A stretch of 64,000 nt of DNA from Bostrychus sinensis (Eukaryota > Chordata > Actinopteri > Gobiiformes > Eleotridae). This document shows, in pieces, positions 21,823 to 33,725 of this stretch; position 1 is the stretch's first letter, and every line of letters starts with the position of its first letter. The stretch lies in the NCBI GenBank assembly GCA_020698575.1, contig CM036244.1:696001-760000 (forward strand), in the 5' to 3' direction. The position numbers were made by a program, and so were the translations under genes. The notes under the pieces were generated by a model, which did no database searches, was not told the DNA's origin, and worked only from the letters and a program-made list of their open reading frames with translations.

Positions 21823-24780
21823 CTGTCCTCATCTGTCCTCATCTGTCCTCATCTGTCCTCAGTCTGTCCTCAGTCTGTCCTCATCTGTCCTCAGTCTGTC
21901 CTCAGTCTGTCCTCAGTCTGTCCTCATCTGTCCTCATCTGTCCTCAGTCTGTCCTCAGTCTGTCCTCAGTCTGTCCTCAGTCTGTCCTCAGTCTGTCCTC
22001 AGTCTGTCCTCGGTCTGTCCTCAGTCTGTCCTCAGTCTGTCCTCATCTGTCCTCATCTGTCCTCAGTCTGTCCTCAGTCTGTCCTCATCTGTCCTCAGTC
22101 TGTCCTCATCTGTCCTCATCTGTCCTCATCTGTCCTCAGTCTGTCCTCAGTCTGTCCTCAGTCTGTCCTCAGTCTGTCCTCAGTCTGTCCTCGGTCTGTC
22201 CTCAGTCTGTCCTCAGTCTGTCCTCATCTGTCCTCATCTGTCCTCAGTCTGTCCTCAGTCTGTCCTCATCTGTCCTCAGTCTGTCCTCAGTCTGTCCTCA
22301 GTCTGTCCTCAGTCTGTCCTCATCTGTCCTCATCTGTCCTCAGTCTGTCCTCAGTCTGTCCTCAGTCTGTCCTCAGTCTGTCCTCGGTCTGTCCTCAGTC
22401 TGTCCTCAGTCTGTCCTCAGTCTGTCCTCATCTGTCCTCAGTCTGTCCTCAGTCTGTCCTCAGTCTGTCCTCAGTCTGTCCTCAGTCTGTCCTCAGTCTG
22501 TCCTCATCTGTCCTCAGTCTGTCCTCGGTCTGTCCTCAGTCTGTCCTCAGTCTGTCCTCAGTCTGTCCTCATCTGTCCTCGTCTGTCCTCAGTCTGTCCT
22601 CAGTCTGTCCTCAGGTCTGTCCTCAGTCTGTCCTCAGTCTGTCCTCGGTCTGTCCTCAGTCTGTCCTCAGTCTGTCCTCATCTGTCCTCATCTGTCCTCA
22701 GAGTGAGACCTCTGTCCTCAGTCTGTCCTCATCTGTCCTCAGTCTGTCCTCAGTCTGTCCTCAGTCTGTCCTCAGTCTGTCCTCATCTGTCCTCAGTCTG
22801 TCCTCAGTCTGTCCTCAGTCTGTCCTCAGTCTGTCCTCGGTCTGTCCTCAGTCTGTCCTCAGTCTGTCCTCATCTGTCCTCATCTGTCCTCAGTCTGTCC
22901 TCAGTCTGTCCTCATCTGTCCTCAGTCTGTCCTCAGTCTGTCCTCAGTCTGTCCTCATCTGTCCTCAGTCTGTCCTCGGTCTGTCCTCAGTCTGTCCTCA
23001 TCTGTCCTCAGTCTGTCCTCATCTGTCCTCGGTCTGTCCTCAGTCTGTCCTCAGTCTGTCCTCGGTCTGTCCTCAGTCTGTCCTCGGTCTGTCCTCAGTC
23101 TGTCCTCAGTCTGTCCTCAGTCTGTCCCCGGTCTGTCCCCAGTCTGTCCCCAGTCTGTCCTCAGTCTGTCCTCAGTCTGTCCTCAGTCTGTCCCACTGTC
23201 ACCTGTCCCAGAGCAGCTGTGGTCCTCTGTCCTCAGTCTGTCCTCAGTCTGTCCCCGGTCTGTCCCCAGTCTGTCCCCAGTCTGTCCCCAGTCTGTCCCC
23301 AGTCTGTCCTCGGTCTGTCCCCAGTCTGTCCTCAGTCTGTCCTCAGTCTGTCCTCAGTCTGTCCTCAGTCTGTCCTCAGTCTGTCCTCAGTCTGTCCCCG
23401 GTCTGTCCTCGGTCTGTCCTCAGTCTGTCCTCAGTCTGTCCTCAGTCTGTCCTCAGTCTGTCCTCAGTGTGTCCTCAGTCTGTCCTCAGTCTGTCCTCAT
23501 CTGTCCTCATCTGTCCTCAGTCTGTCCTCAGTCTGTCCTCAGTCTGTCCTCGGTCTGTCCTCAGTCTGTCCTCAGTCTGTCCTCATCTGTCCTCATCTGT
23601 CCTCAGTCTGTCCTCAGTCTGTCCTCATCTGTCCTCAGTCTGTCCTCAGTCTGTCCTCAGTCTGTCCTCATCTGTCCTCAGTCTGTCCTCGGTCTGTCCT
23701 CAGTCTGTCCTCATCTGTCCTCAGTCTGTCCTCATCTGTCCTCGGTCTGTCCTCAGTCTGTCCTCAGTCTGTCCTCGGTCTGTCCTCAGTCTGTCCTCGG
23801 TCTGTCCTCAGTCTGTCCTCAGTCTGTCCTCAGTCTGTCCTCAGTCTGTCCCCGGTCTGTCCCCAGTCTGTCCCCAGTCTGTCCTCAGTCTGTCCTCAGT
23901 CTGTCCTCAGTCTGTCCCACTGTCACCTGTCCCAGAGCAGCTGTGGTCCTCTGTCCTCAGTCTGTCCTCAGTCTGTCCCCGGTCTGTCCCCAGTCTGTCC
24001 CCAGTCTGTCCCCAGTCTGTCCCCAGTCTGTCCTCGGTCTGTCCCCAGTCTGTCCTCAGTCTGTCCTCAGTCTGTCCTCAGTCTGTCCTCAGTCTGTCCT
24101 CAGTCTGTCCTCAGTCTGTCCCCGGTCTGTCCTCGGTCTGTCCTCAGTCTGTCCTCAGTCTGTCCTCAGTCTGTCCTCAGTGTGTCCTCATCTGTCCTCA
24201 GTCTGTCCTCAGTCTGTCCTCAGTCTGTCCTCGGTCTGTCCTCGGTCTGTCCTCAGTCTGTCCTCGGTCTGTCCTCGGTCTGTCCTCAGTCTGTCCTCAG
24301 TCTGTCCTCAGTCTGTCCTCAGTGTGTCCTCATCTGTCCTCAGTCTGTCCTCGGTCTGTCCTCGGTCTGTCCTCAGTCTGTCCTCAGTCTGTCCTCGGTC
24401 TGTCCTCGGTCTGTCCCCGGTCTGTCCCCGGTCTGTCCTCGGTCTGTCCTCATCTGTCCTCAGTCTGTCCTCAGTCTGTCCTCGGTCTGTCCTCGGTCTG
24501 TCCTCGGTCTGTCCTCGGTCTGTCCTCGGTCTGTCCTCGGTCTGTCCCCAGTCTGTCCTCAGTCTGTCCTCAGTCTGTCCTCAGTCTGTCCTCGGTCTGT
24601 CCTCAGTCTGTCCTCAGTCTGTCCTCAGCTGTCCTCGGTCTGTCCTCGGTCTGTCCTCAGTCTGTCCTCAGTCTGTCCTCAGTCTGTCCTCAGTCTGTCC
24701 TCAGTCTGTCCTCAGTCTGTCCTCAGTCTGTCCTCGGTCTGTCCTCAGTCTGTCCTCAGTCTGTCCTCAGTCTGTCTCAC
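21823..24780. repeat. 2.95-kb 11-bp minisatellite (CTGTCCTCAGT)
   Basis: About 270 copies of CTGTCCTCAGT with CTCATCTGTC (10-bp), CTCGGT and CCCCAGT variants. A unique interruption (CCCACTGTCACCTGTCCCAG, then AGCAGCTGTGGTCCT) occurs at 23192 and again at 23916, showing a 724-bp internal duplication. The monomer has no stop codon in any forward frame and 11 is not a multiple of 3, so all three plus frames stay open for hundreds of codons. There is no sign of a real protein (no exon structure, no unique sequence). Confidence 0.97.
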
Positions 24781-26394
24781 CTGGATCTCAGTAAAAACCA
24801 GGTAAAGGTAATAGATTTAAATAAAATCCACTTTATTTTCCACATTTTCTGCTGTAGTTGTTCTCGTCATGATCCTTTATCTTTCTGTGAGCGGTGTGTC
24901 CTGCCTTCTCATTTTTATCTGTCCTCTGTCTCTCGGAGAGCAGCTCGGGTTGGTGAGACAGCACAAAATAACACAGAAATATGGTCTTTGTGAACGGGCA
25001 TCCTGTGGACATTCACCTCGAGTCTCATGTCGTCCATTACAGTGAGCACAATGTCAGAGTCTCAGTAATAACAATATAAGGAATATAATGCTCTTATTGA
25101 CATTCGTTATAAGACTGAACTTCACTTTATTTCTTGTCATCACATTGTTTTTCTGCACCAACAATAAGGGTGCATCAATACCTGCACTGAAAAAAGTCAT
25201 ACTTTGGATCAACCTAAAAAAATTGCTTCAATTTTTTACACCTAAATTTATTAGTTTTTGTCAAATGATTTTTGTACTTTGATCTAAATTAAAAATCTAA
25301 AAAATATTAATTTTCCTTAATGTAAATTCTTACATAAATACAAGGTAAAATTATAACTTTATCTAAAATTAGCAAAGCCTTTTTTTGCATTATTACAAAT
25401 TTAATTTTAGCTTTAGGTGAATTTAAAAATGTTCTTCATTTCAAAGTATTTTTACCATTAAAATGAAGCATTGTAATCACTTCTGTAACAAGTGCTTTTA
25501 TTAAGTTCATGCACAACATGGCATCAGAAATTGACCAAGTTTTACACCGTTTTTAAAAACAAACATCACATACAACACAACTGACAGCTGATGTACTGAA
25601 GATAGAACATTTAGGGATTTAGGAATTTCAAAAATAGTTTTCCAGCACAATTCCAGTACTACGACTATTTTTTCATACTTTGTTTTCCTCTGGGTTTATG
25701 TGGTCACAAGTAAAACAAAATGGCATTTGCACACTTACAGTTCAGAGAAGCAGACGAGCAATGACACACGACCACGAGCTGCTGTGAGCGCGGTCTTTGA
25801 CACATTTATTTATAAAATATTTTAAAGCTGAAACTTGGAACTATGCAAATGTCCACTTAGTTTGTACAACTGTACATGGTACTATTGCTGAAATACCCTC
25901 ATCCAGGCGTTTACAGATGTGAGTGGTTTAGGCATGCTGCATATTTAAAGAACTGAGGAGTTTTGGAAGGTACAGAAACTTAAGTTAGTTAAAGTGTTTT
26001 CACTTGCCCATTAGCAGACGTGCATAAAACCTCATTGCTCCTGCTTGTGTCAGTTTTATAAACAAAAACCCAGACTAGCCAGTTTGAGATGCACATAAAG
26101 TATGGAAATTCAGTGTATAGTTTAACAAAATGAAATTTCATATTTTTTCAATTTACAAACATTGCCTGTTTCATATCTTTTCAAACAGAAGCACACACTG
26201 CCATCATAAATTAATAGAAATTCTTAATTCGGTTCAATGTCCATAAAAGTTTCCTCCACTTCAGAAGGCTTCAGTGTGTTGTAACTCACGGTGCAGGGCA
26301 TAGATGAGGTCTAACCCTGCACACACAGGTCCTTCTCATGGAGATGATTCTGAACTTCTGCAGCTTCTATGACCATCTCAGTGCTGCATCATCC
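24781..26394. other. Non-coding AT-rich stretch
   Basis: No gene was recognised. Around 25187-25300, CACTGAAAAAAGTCATACTT and following AT-rich words resemble the end of a fish miniature element (related words recur near 63220-63335). At about 26230-26390 the minus strand has short open stretches that could be a decayed exon, but nothing firm. Confidence 0.35.
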
Positions 26395-27930
26395 TCTGAC
26401 CTGAGTCTGACCTGAGTCTGACCTGAGTCTGACCTGAGTCTGACCTGAGTCTGACCTGAGTCTGACCTGAGTCTGATCTGAGTCTGATCTGAGTCTGACC
26501 TGAGTCTGACCTGAGTCTGATCTGAGTCTGACCTGTCTGACCTGAGTCTGACCTGAGTCTGACCTGAGTCTGACCTGAGTCTGACCTGAGTCTGACCTGA
26601 GTCTGATCTGAGTCTGATCTGAGTCTGACCTGAGTCTGACCTGAGTCTGATCTGAGTCTGACCTGTCTGACCTGAGTCTGACCTGAGTCTGACCTGAGTC
26701 TGACCTGAGTCTGATCTGAGTCTGATCTGAGTCTGACCTGAGTCTGACCTGAGTCTGATCTGAGTCTGACCTGAGTCTGACCTGAGTCTGATCTGAGTCT
26801 GATCTGAGTCTGACCTGAGTCTGACCTGAGTCTGACCTGAGTCTGACCTGAGTCTGACCTGAGTCTGATCTGAGTCTGACCTGAGTCTGACCTGAGTCTG
26901 ACCTGAGTCTGACCTGAGTCTGATCTGAGTCTGACCTGAGTCTGACCTGAGTCTGACCTGAGTCTGACCTGAGTCTGACCTGAGTCTGATCTGAGTCTGA
27001 TCTGAGTCTGACCTGAGTCTGACCTGAGTCTGATCTGAGTCTGACCTGAGTCTGACCTGAGTCTGACCTGAGTCTGATCTGAGTCTGACCTGAGTCTGAC
27101 CTGAGTCTGACCTGAGTCTGATCTGAGTCTGATCTGAGTCTGACCTGAGTCTGACCTGAGTCTGACCTGAGTCTGACCTGAGTCTGATCTGAGTCTGACC
27201 TGAGTCTGATCTGAGTCTGACCTGAGTCTGACCTGAGTCTGACCTGAGTCTGACCTGAGTCTGACCTGAGTCTGACCTGAGTCTGACCTGAGTCTGATCT
27301 GAGTCTGATCTGAGTCTGACCTGAGTCTGACCTGAGTCTGATCTGAGTCTGACCTGAGTCTGACCTGAGTCTGACCTGAGTCTGACCTGAGTCTGATCTG
27401 AGTCTGATCTGAGTCTGACCTGAGTCTGACCTGAGTCTGATCTGAGTCTGACCTGAGTCTGACCTGAGTCTGATCTGAGTCTGATCTGAGTCTGACCTGA
27501 GTCTGACCTGAGTCTGACCTGAGTCTGACCTGAGTCTGACCTGAGTCTGATCTGAGTCTGACCTGAGTCTGACCTGAGTCTGACCTGAGTCTGACCTGAG
27601 TCTGATCTGAGTCTGACCTGAGTCTGACCTGAGTCTGACCTGAGTCTGATCTGAGTCTGACCTGAGTCTGACCTGAGTCTGACCTGAGTCTGACCTGAGT
27701 CTGATCTGAGTCTGACCTGAGTCTGACCTGAGTCTGACCTGAGTCTGACCTGAGTCTGATCTGAGTCTGATCTGAGTCTGACCTGAGTCTGACCTGAGTC
27801 TGACCTGAGTCTGATCTGAGTCTGATCTGAGTCTGATCTGAGTCTGACCTGAGTCTGATCTGAGTCTGATCTGAGTCTGACCTGAGTCTGACCTGAGTCT
27901 GACCTGAGTCTGACCTGAGTCTGACCTGAG
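26395..27930. repeat. 1.54-kb 11-bp minisatellite (GTCTGACCTGA)
   Basis: About 139 copies of GTCTGACCTGA and GTCTGATCTGA in a mixed order. Two units are shortened by 5 bp (CTGACCTGTCTGACC) near 26530 and 26660 with identical surroundings, showing block duplication of about 130 bp. The 528-codon minus-strand frame (QTQVRLRSDSG repeats) is an artefact. Confidence 0.97.
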
Positions 27931-28137
27931 GACAGACATGGCCATAGTGCTCTGCTCCTGCTCCATGTTGTTCAAAAGTCTGAATAATAATAATTTAAAA
28001 AAAGACTTAAAACCAATGACTATTATGTCGGGGTCATGGAGGGAGATAAAAAGAGGGAAGGGGCAGAATCAAACTGATATAACCTCAGACACAAACTGAC
28101 AAATCATTCATATGGGGATTCATAACAATACGCTCAC

Positions 28138-29025
28138 CAGAAACTCTTGAGTTCTGTCACATTTTCTGAAGTCATATGAAAATTCACTTCGACAGAGAGT
28201 TCCTTTGGACGTTCTCATCCAGGCTCGAAGTCCAAAAGCACACACAATAATGCAGAACTGTCATTCCTAAATTAAAATTTGCATTATAACTGATTTTATG
28301 TAATGGAAGAATGATCTTACTGTGTTGCATTTCCCGTTCCGCAGCCACTTGACCGCTGAACTTCTTGATTGATCTAAAAAATAAAAATCTATTTTGTTAC
28401 ATTTGAACTGAAACAAAGTGAAAGTTGATAAGTATTCTAAATAGACTTTAAATAAGGAAGACAGCTACTGCATTTGTTGTGAACAAAGCTGATCTGGGTC
28501 ACTCTTCCATCAGCAGGGCCTTGTCACTTTCCTCTTATCTTGATACTGCAGCCTCAAATGCAGCTCGTCTCCTCCCACACCATGTTTTGGGATCTAACAG
28601 ATGATGGAAATGAGGAAAATGTAATGAGTTTGAAAGTAAACATATAACATTTGACAGTGTGGACAGTATATTATGTCACTGTTCATGATATAACAAATTG
28701 CAGCCCCATATGTTACAAACTGGGCTAACGTTACAGGAATAATGTTCTCACAGTTTCATTCAATCTTTGCGAAATATCATTCAAAGCCCTACATCAATCT
28801 TCAATGACAAAATAGAACTGTGACAAATAAAATTAAATACATTTCTATCCGTACAACATTTAAATATGTATTATACTGGTGGGTAATGAAGATGGGATTT
28901 ACCTGGTTTCTGGTGTAGGCTGATATCTCCTGGAGCCATGGTCACGGTTGGTGAAGCTGCAGCGGGGCTTAAGTCAAGCTCAGGACAGCGAGTTGTGCTT
29001 TTGCATTTGCCAAAGCTGTGGTACA
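28138..29025 (-). CDS. Possible three-exon gene fragment, unidentified
   Basis: Three minus-strand pieces join in phase. Exon a is 29025-28903, open 40 codons (contains ELDLSPAAASPTVTMAPGD), ending G|GTAAAT. Exon b is 28373-28321, after TTTTTTAG, reading SSAVKWLRNGKCNT, ending |GTAAGA. Exon c is 28257-28138, 40 codons (contains CAFGLRAWMRTSKG), ending CTG|GTGAGC. The proposed acceptor of exon a (TTTTTTGCAG) is the terminus of the miniature element to the right. The 63-bp b-c intron is short. I recognise no family. Short open stretches with splice-like ends arise by chance, so this is a weak call, possibly a decayed gene. Confidence 0.27.
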
Positions 29026-29395
29026 CTGCAAAAAATCAATCAATATCTAGCATTAGTTAAAATGACTTGAATTCAGATTATTAACCTTGATTTGAGTTTT
29101 ATTAAATTAGATTTATTTACTAATATGTCTAGATGATTTGATTTGTTTCAAATGATCTGCCAATGGGGTAAGAAAATTCCACTTACCCCACTGGCAGATA
29201 ATTTAGCTTGAAATAAGTAAAAATGGCCTAAATTAATACAGAAATAATTTGAAACAAGTCAAATAATCTGGCCTAGTGAGTAAATAAATCTGATCTGGTA
29301 AAAAAAAAAAAAAAAAAAAAAAAAAACTCAAATCAAGGTTAATAATCTGAATTCAAGTGATTTTAACTAATGCTAGATATAGATTTTTTGCGCTG
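29024..29395. mobile_element. Palindromic miniature element with CACTGCAAAAAATC ends
   Basis: The left end CACTGCAAAAAATC is mirrored by GATTTTTTGCGCTG at the right. The arms stay complementary for about 100 bp (TAGCATTAGTTAAAATGACT against AGTGATTTTAACTAATGCTA), and the centre has its own inverted GGGGTAAGAAAA words. An A-run of 27 lies at about 29299-29325. A related copy, interrupted by another element, lies at about 47600-48323. Confidence 0.78.
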
Positions 29396-30369
29396 CCTCC
29401 GAACTCAGTGAGATTTAACTTTGCTCTTCACAACAACAAAAATAATTCTTTAATAGTAATTAAAAAATGTATAGTTTCAGAAAATTGCATTAAATATTAA
29501 TGATTAAGCAGCTGTTTTTTGTGTCATACTTTAGTAAAAAAGCAACATTTTACAAATTAAAAAGCTTAACTCTCCTACAGCCCTAACTTTTAGTCTCACC
29601 TTTTGCCCTAAGCACAAAAAAATGCACCAATAAAGACTGCCATAGAAAAAATGATCTAATGGTCAATAATTCATTTTTTTATTTTTCATGGTTACAGTGA
29701 TTGACTTCAGTTCTCATCACACACAGCAAAATTTCATATTGGAAAATATGTTTTCATTTTTTTCTAATATATTTTTTTCAATATGAGTTGCGCCTTCAGC
29801 AAAATGTATTAGATTTGACGCAGTTACTTGGCGCCATCTGGTGGTTGTTGTTATAATTACAGAACAGGAGGAGAGAGTTTTATTTGCTGTTTTTTTTTTT
29901 TTTTTTCTGATTGCACCTTGAACAAACAAACAAAATGGTGAATTTGGAGAAATTATCATCAGACGTTACCAAGTCGACTTTGCATTTTTATTTTTTAAGA
30001 CATAACTATTATATATATATATTTTATTTTTACTTTCAAAATCATGTATATATTTCTGGAATAACACTCTTATAATCATAATAATCTTTAAATACAAAAT
30101 ATTCTCACACATTTATTTTTAATTTCTTTATTTAAAGAAAAAGAAAATCAAGCTAAATAAAGTGTCTGTATTCTGCAAAATGTCCTTTTCTTCTCTTTTT
30201 CCTTTGTTATGACGCGTCCTCATCAAAAACATTCAGGTGAAAATAAATCCAAATGCATGTAATGTCTCAAACTGACCACCAGAGGGAGGCCCAAAATAAA
30301 ACACCACAGATTTCACTTCGTTCTCAAACTGCAGCGCAATTTCAGCAAATTATTCTCTTTCTGCTTTTA
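29396..30369. other. Non-coding AT-rich stretch
   Basis: AT-rich with T-runs (for example 29891-29906). No gene, tRNA or structured element recognised. Confidence 0.4.
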
Positions 30370-30489
30370 ATTTATTTATATTTATATTTACATTTATATT
30401 TATATTTATATTTACATTTATATTTACATTTACATTTATATTTATATTTACATTTACATTTATATTTATATTTACATTTACATTTACAA
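30370..30489. repeat. 6-bp repeat (TTTAYA)
   Basis: About 20 copies of TTTATA/TTTACA. The YLYLHL frame across it is a repeat artefact. Confidence 0.93.
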
Positions 30490-30591
30490 GGCCTCGGACT
30501 GAAAATAGAAAAACATTTCTGAAATAATCATTTTAGACAAAAAAAATATACATACATACATATATATATATATATATCCTCCTGCCTCCAC

Positions 30592-33459
30592 ACTCTCTCC
30601 TCTCTCCTCTCCTCCTCTCCTCTCTCCTCCTCTCCTCTTCTCTCCTCTCTCCTCCTCTCTCCTCCTCTCCTCTCCTCTCTCCTCCTCTCCTCTCTCCTCT
30701 CTCCTCCTCTCCTCTCCTCCTCTCTCCTCCTCTCTCCTCTCCTCTCTCCTCTCTCCTCTCCTCCTCTCTCCTCCTCTCCTCTCCTCCTCTCTCCTCCTCT
30801 CTCCTCTCTCCTCTCTCCTCCTCTCCTCTCTCCTCTCCTCTCTCCTCTCCTCCTCTCTCCTCCTCTCTCCTCCTCTCCTCTCCTCCTCTCTCCTCCTCTC
30901 CTCCTCTCCTCCTTCTCCTCCTCTCTCCTCCTCTCTCCTCTCTCCTCCTCTCTCCTCTCTCCTCCTCTCTCCTCTCTCCTCCTCTCTCCTCCTCTCTCCT
31001 CTCCTCTCTCCTCCTCTCTCCTCCTCTCTCCTCCTCTCTCCTCTCTCCTCCTCTCTCCTCCTCTCTCCTCTCTCCTCCTCTCTCCTCTCTCCTCCTCTCT
31101 CCTCTCCTCTCTCCTCTCTCCTCCTCTCTCCTCCTCTCTCCTCTCTCCTCCTCTCCTCTCTCCTCCTCTCTCCTCTCTCCTCCTCTCTCCTCTCCTCTCT
31201 CCTCCTCTCTCCTCCTCTCTCCTCTCTCCTCCTCTCTCCTCCTCCTCCTCTTCCTCTCCTCTCTCCTCCTCTCTCCTCCTCTCTCCTCCTCCTCTCCTCT
31301 CCTCCTCTCTCCTCCTCTCTCCTCTCCTCTCTTCTCCTCTCTCCTCCTCTCTCCTCCTCTCCTCCTCTCTCCTCTCCTCTCTCCTCTCTCCTCTCTCCTC
31401 TCTCCTCTCCTCTCCTCTCTCCTCCTCTCTCCTCTCTCCTCTCCCCTCTCTCCTCTCCTCTCCTCTCTCCTCCTCTCTCCTCCTCTCCCCTCTCTCCTCT
31501 CTCCTCCTCTCTCCTCTTCTCTCCTCCTCTCTCCTCCTCTCCTCCTCTCTCCTCCTCTCTCCTCCTCCTCTCCTCTCTCCTCCTCTCTCCTCCTCTCTCC
31601 TCCTCTCCTCCTCTCTCCTCCTCTCTCCTCTCCTCTCTCCTCCTCCTCTCCTCTCTCCTCCTCTCTCCTCCTCTCTCCTCCTCTCTCCTCCTCTCCTCCT
31701 CTCTCCTCCTCTCTCCTCTCTCCTCCTCTCTCCTCCTCTCTCCTCTCCTCTCTCCTCCTCTCTCCTCCTCTCTCCTCCTCTCTCCTCCTCCTCTCCTCTC
31801 TCCTCCTCTCTCCTCCTCTCTCCTCCTCTCTCCTCCTCTCCTCCTCTCTCCTCCTCTCTCCTCTCTCCTCTCCTCTCTCCTCCTCTCTCCTCCTCTCTCC
31901 TCCTCTCTCCTCCTCCTCTCCTCTCTCCTCCTCTCTCCTCCTCTCTCCTCCTCTCTCCTCCTCTCTCCTCCTCTCCTCTCCTCCTCTCTCCTCCTCTCCT
32001 CCTCTCCTCCTTCTCCTCCTCTCTCCTCCTCTCCTCCTCTCTCCTCCTCCTCTCCTCTCTCCTCCTCTCTCCTCCTCTCTCCTCCTCTCTCCTCCTCTCC
32101 TCTCCTCCTCTCTCCTCCTCTCCTCCTCTCTCCTCCTCTCTCCTCTCTCCTCCTCTCTCCTCCTCTCTCCTCCTCTCCTCCTCTCTCCTCCTCTCTCCTC
32201 CTCTCTCCTCCTCTCCTCCTCTCTCCTCCTCTCCTCTCCTCCTCTCTCCTCCTCTCCTCCTCTCTCCTCCTCCTCTCCTCTCTCCTCCTCTCTCCTCCTC
32301 CTCTCCTCTCTCCTCCTCTCCTCCTTCTCCTCCTCTCTCCTCCTCTCTCCTCCTCTCTCCTCTCTCCTCCTCTCCTCTCCTCTCTCCTCCTCTCTCCTCC
32401 TCTCTCCTCCTCTCTCCTCTCTCCTCCTCTCTCCTCTCCTCCTCTCCTCCTTTCTCCTCCTCTCTCCTCCTCTCTCCTCCTCTCTCCTCCTCTCTCCTCT
32501 CTCCTCCTCTCCTCTCCTCTCTCCTCCTCTCTCCTCCTCTCTCCTCCTCTCTCCTCTCTCCTCCTCTCTCCTCTCTCCTCCTCTCTCCTCCTCTCTCCTC
32601 TCTCCTCCTCTCTCCTCCTCTCTCCTCCTCCTCTCCTCTCTCCTCCTCTCTCCTCCTCTCCTCTCTCCTCCTCTCTCCTCCTCTCTCCTCTCTCCTCCTC
32701 TCTCCTCTCTCCTCCTCTCTCCTCCTCTCTCCTCCTCTCTCCTCTCTCCTCCTCTCTCCTCTCTCCTCCTCTCTCCTCCTCTCTCCTCCTCTCTCCTCTC
32801 TCCTCCTCTCCTCTCCTCTCTCCTCCTCTCTCCTCCTCTCTCCTCTCTCCTCCTCTCTCCTCTCTCCTCCTCTCTCCTCCTCTCTCCTCTCTCCTCCTCT
32901 CTCCTCCTCTCTCCTCCTCTCTCCTCCTCCTCTCCTCTCTCCTCCTCTCTCCTCCTCTCCTCTCTCCTCCTCTCTCCTCCTCTCTCCTCTCTCCTCCTCT
33001 CTCCTCTCTCCTCCTCTCTCCTCCTCTCTCCTCCTCTCTCCTCTCTCCTCCTCTCTCCTCTCTCCTCCTCTCTCCTCCTCTCTCCTCTCTCCTCCTCTCT
33101 CCTCCTCTCTCCTCCTCTCTCCTCCTCTCTCCTCCTCCTCTCCTCTCTCCTCCTCTCTCCTCCTTTCTCCTCTCCTCTCTCCTCCTCTCTCCTCCTCTCT
33201 CCTCCTCTCTCCTCCTCTCCTCTCTCCTCCTCTCTCCTCTCCTCTCTCCTCCTCTCTCCTCCTCTCTCCTCCTCTCTCCTCTCTCCTCCTCTCTCCTCCT
33301 CTCTCCTCCTCCTCTCCTCTCTCCTCCTCTCTCCTCTCTCCTCCTCTCTCCTCCTCTCTCCTCCTCTCTCCTCCTCTCCTCTCTCCTCCTCTCTCCTCTC
33401 CTCTCTCCTCCTCTCCTCCTCTCTCCTCCTCTCTCCTCCTCTCTCCTCTCTCCTCTCTC
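30592..33459. repeat. 2.87-kb homopyrimidine tract (CTCTCCTCCT-type)
   Basis: The plus strand is almost entirely C and T over 2.87 kb, built from irregular TCTCC and TCC words. A (CATA)/(TA)n run at about 30549-30577 abuts its left end. The minus strand contains only G and A, so stop codons (which need T) cannot occur; this explains the frames of about 1000 codons of R/E/G. Long polypurine-polypyrimidine tracts with mirror symmetry can adopt triplex (H-DNA) forms. Confidence 0.98.
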
Positions 33460-33587
33460 ACCTGGGGTTGTCAGGCTGTGGTGCGCGGCCCTGTGGTGGT
33501 CCGCAGCCTCCTTCTGTCCTGGGTTCACTCAGAGCCAGTTTTATTCCTGGTGTAGTTTACATCAGAACCTGGTTTAGTCCTGGCTCA

Positions 33588-33725
33588 GTAGGTTACGTAT
33601 GGAGCGGTGTTAGCTCAGTAGGTTACGTATCGAGCGGTGTTAGCTCAGTAGGTTACGTATGGAGCGGTGTTAGCTCAGTAGGTTACGTATAGAGTAATGT
33701 TAGCTCAGTAGGTTACGTACGGAGC
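33588..33725. repeat. 30-bp minisatellite containing a tRNA A-box-like word
   Basis: Four to five copies of a 30-bp unit containing TTAGCTCAGTAGGTTACGTA, then TGGAGCGG. TAGCTCAGTAGG fits the RNA polymerase III A-box consensus TRGCNNAGYNGG. No B-box (GGTTCRANYCC) was seen, so this is not an intact tRNA gene or SINE. Confidence 0.9.

Noticed and set aside
21450..24993. Overlapping plus-strand frames of 418, 700, 508 and 441 codons rich in SVCPQSVLSLS
   Set aside because: They are translations of the 11-bp CTGTCCTCAGT array in all three frames at once. The monomer lacks stop codons and no unique protein sequence is present.
26389..27975. Minus-strand frame of 528 codons (QTQVRLRSDSG repeats)
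   Set aside because: Pure translation of the GTCTGACCTGA array; no evidence of a start region, splice sites or domain.
30484..33528. Minus-strand frames of about 1000 codons rich in R, E and G, resembling an RE-repeat protein
   Set aside because: The strand contains only A and G, so stops cannot occur. The open frame is compositional and exists in more than one frame.
33588..33725. Tandem tRNA genes
   Set aside because: Only an A-box-like word is present; no B-box, no acceptor or anticodon stem, and the unit is 30 bp.
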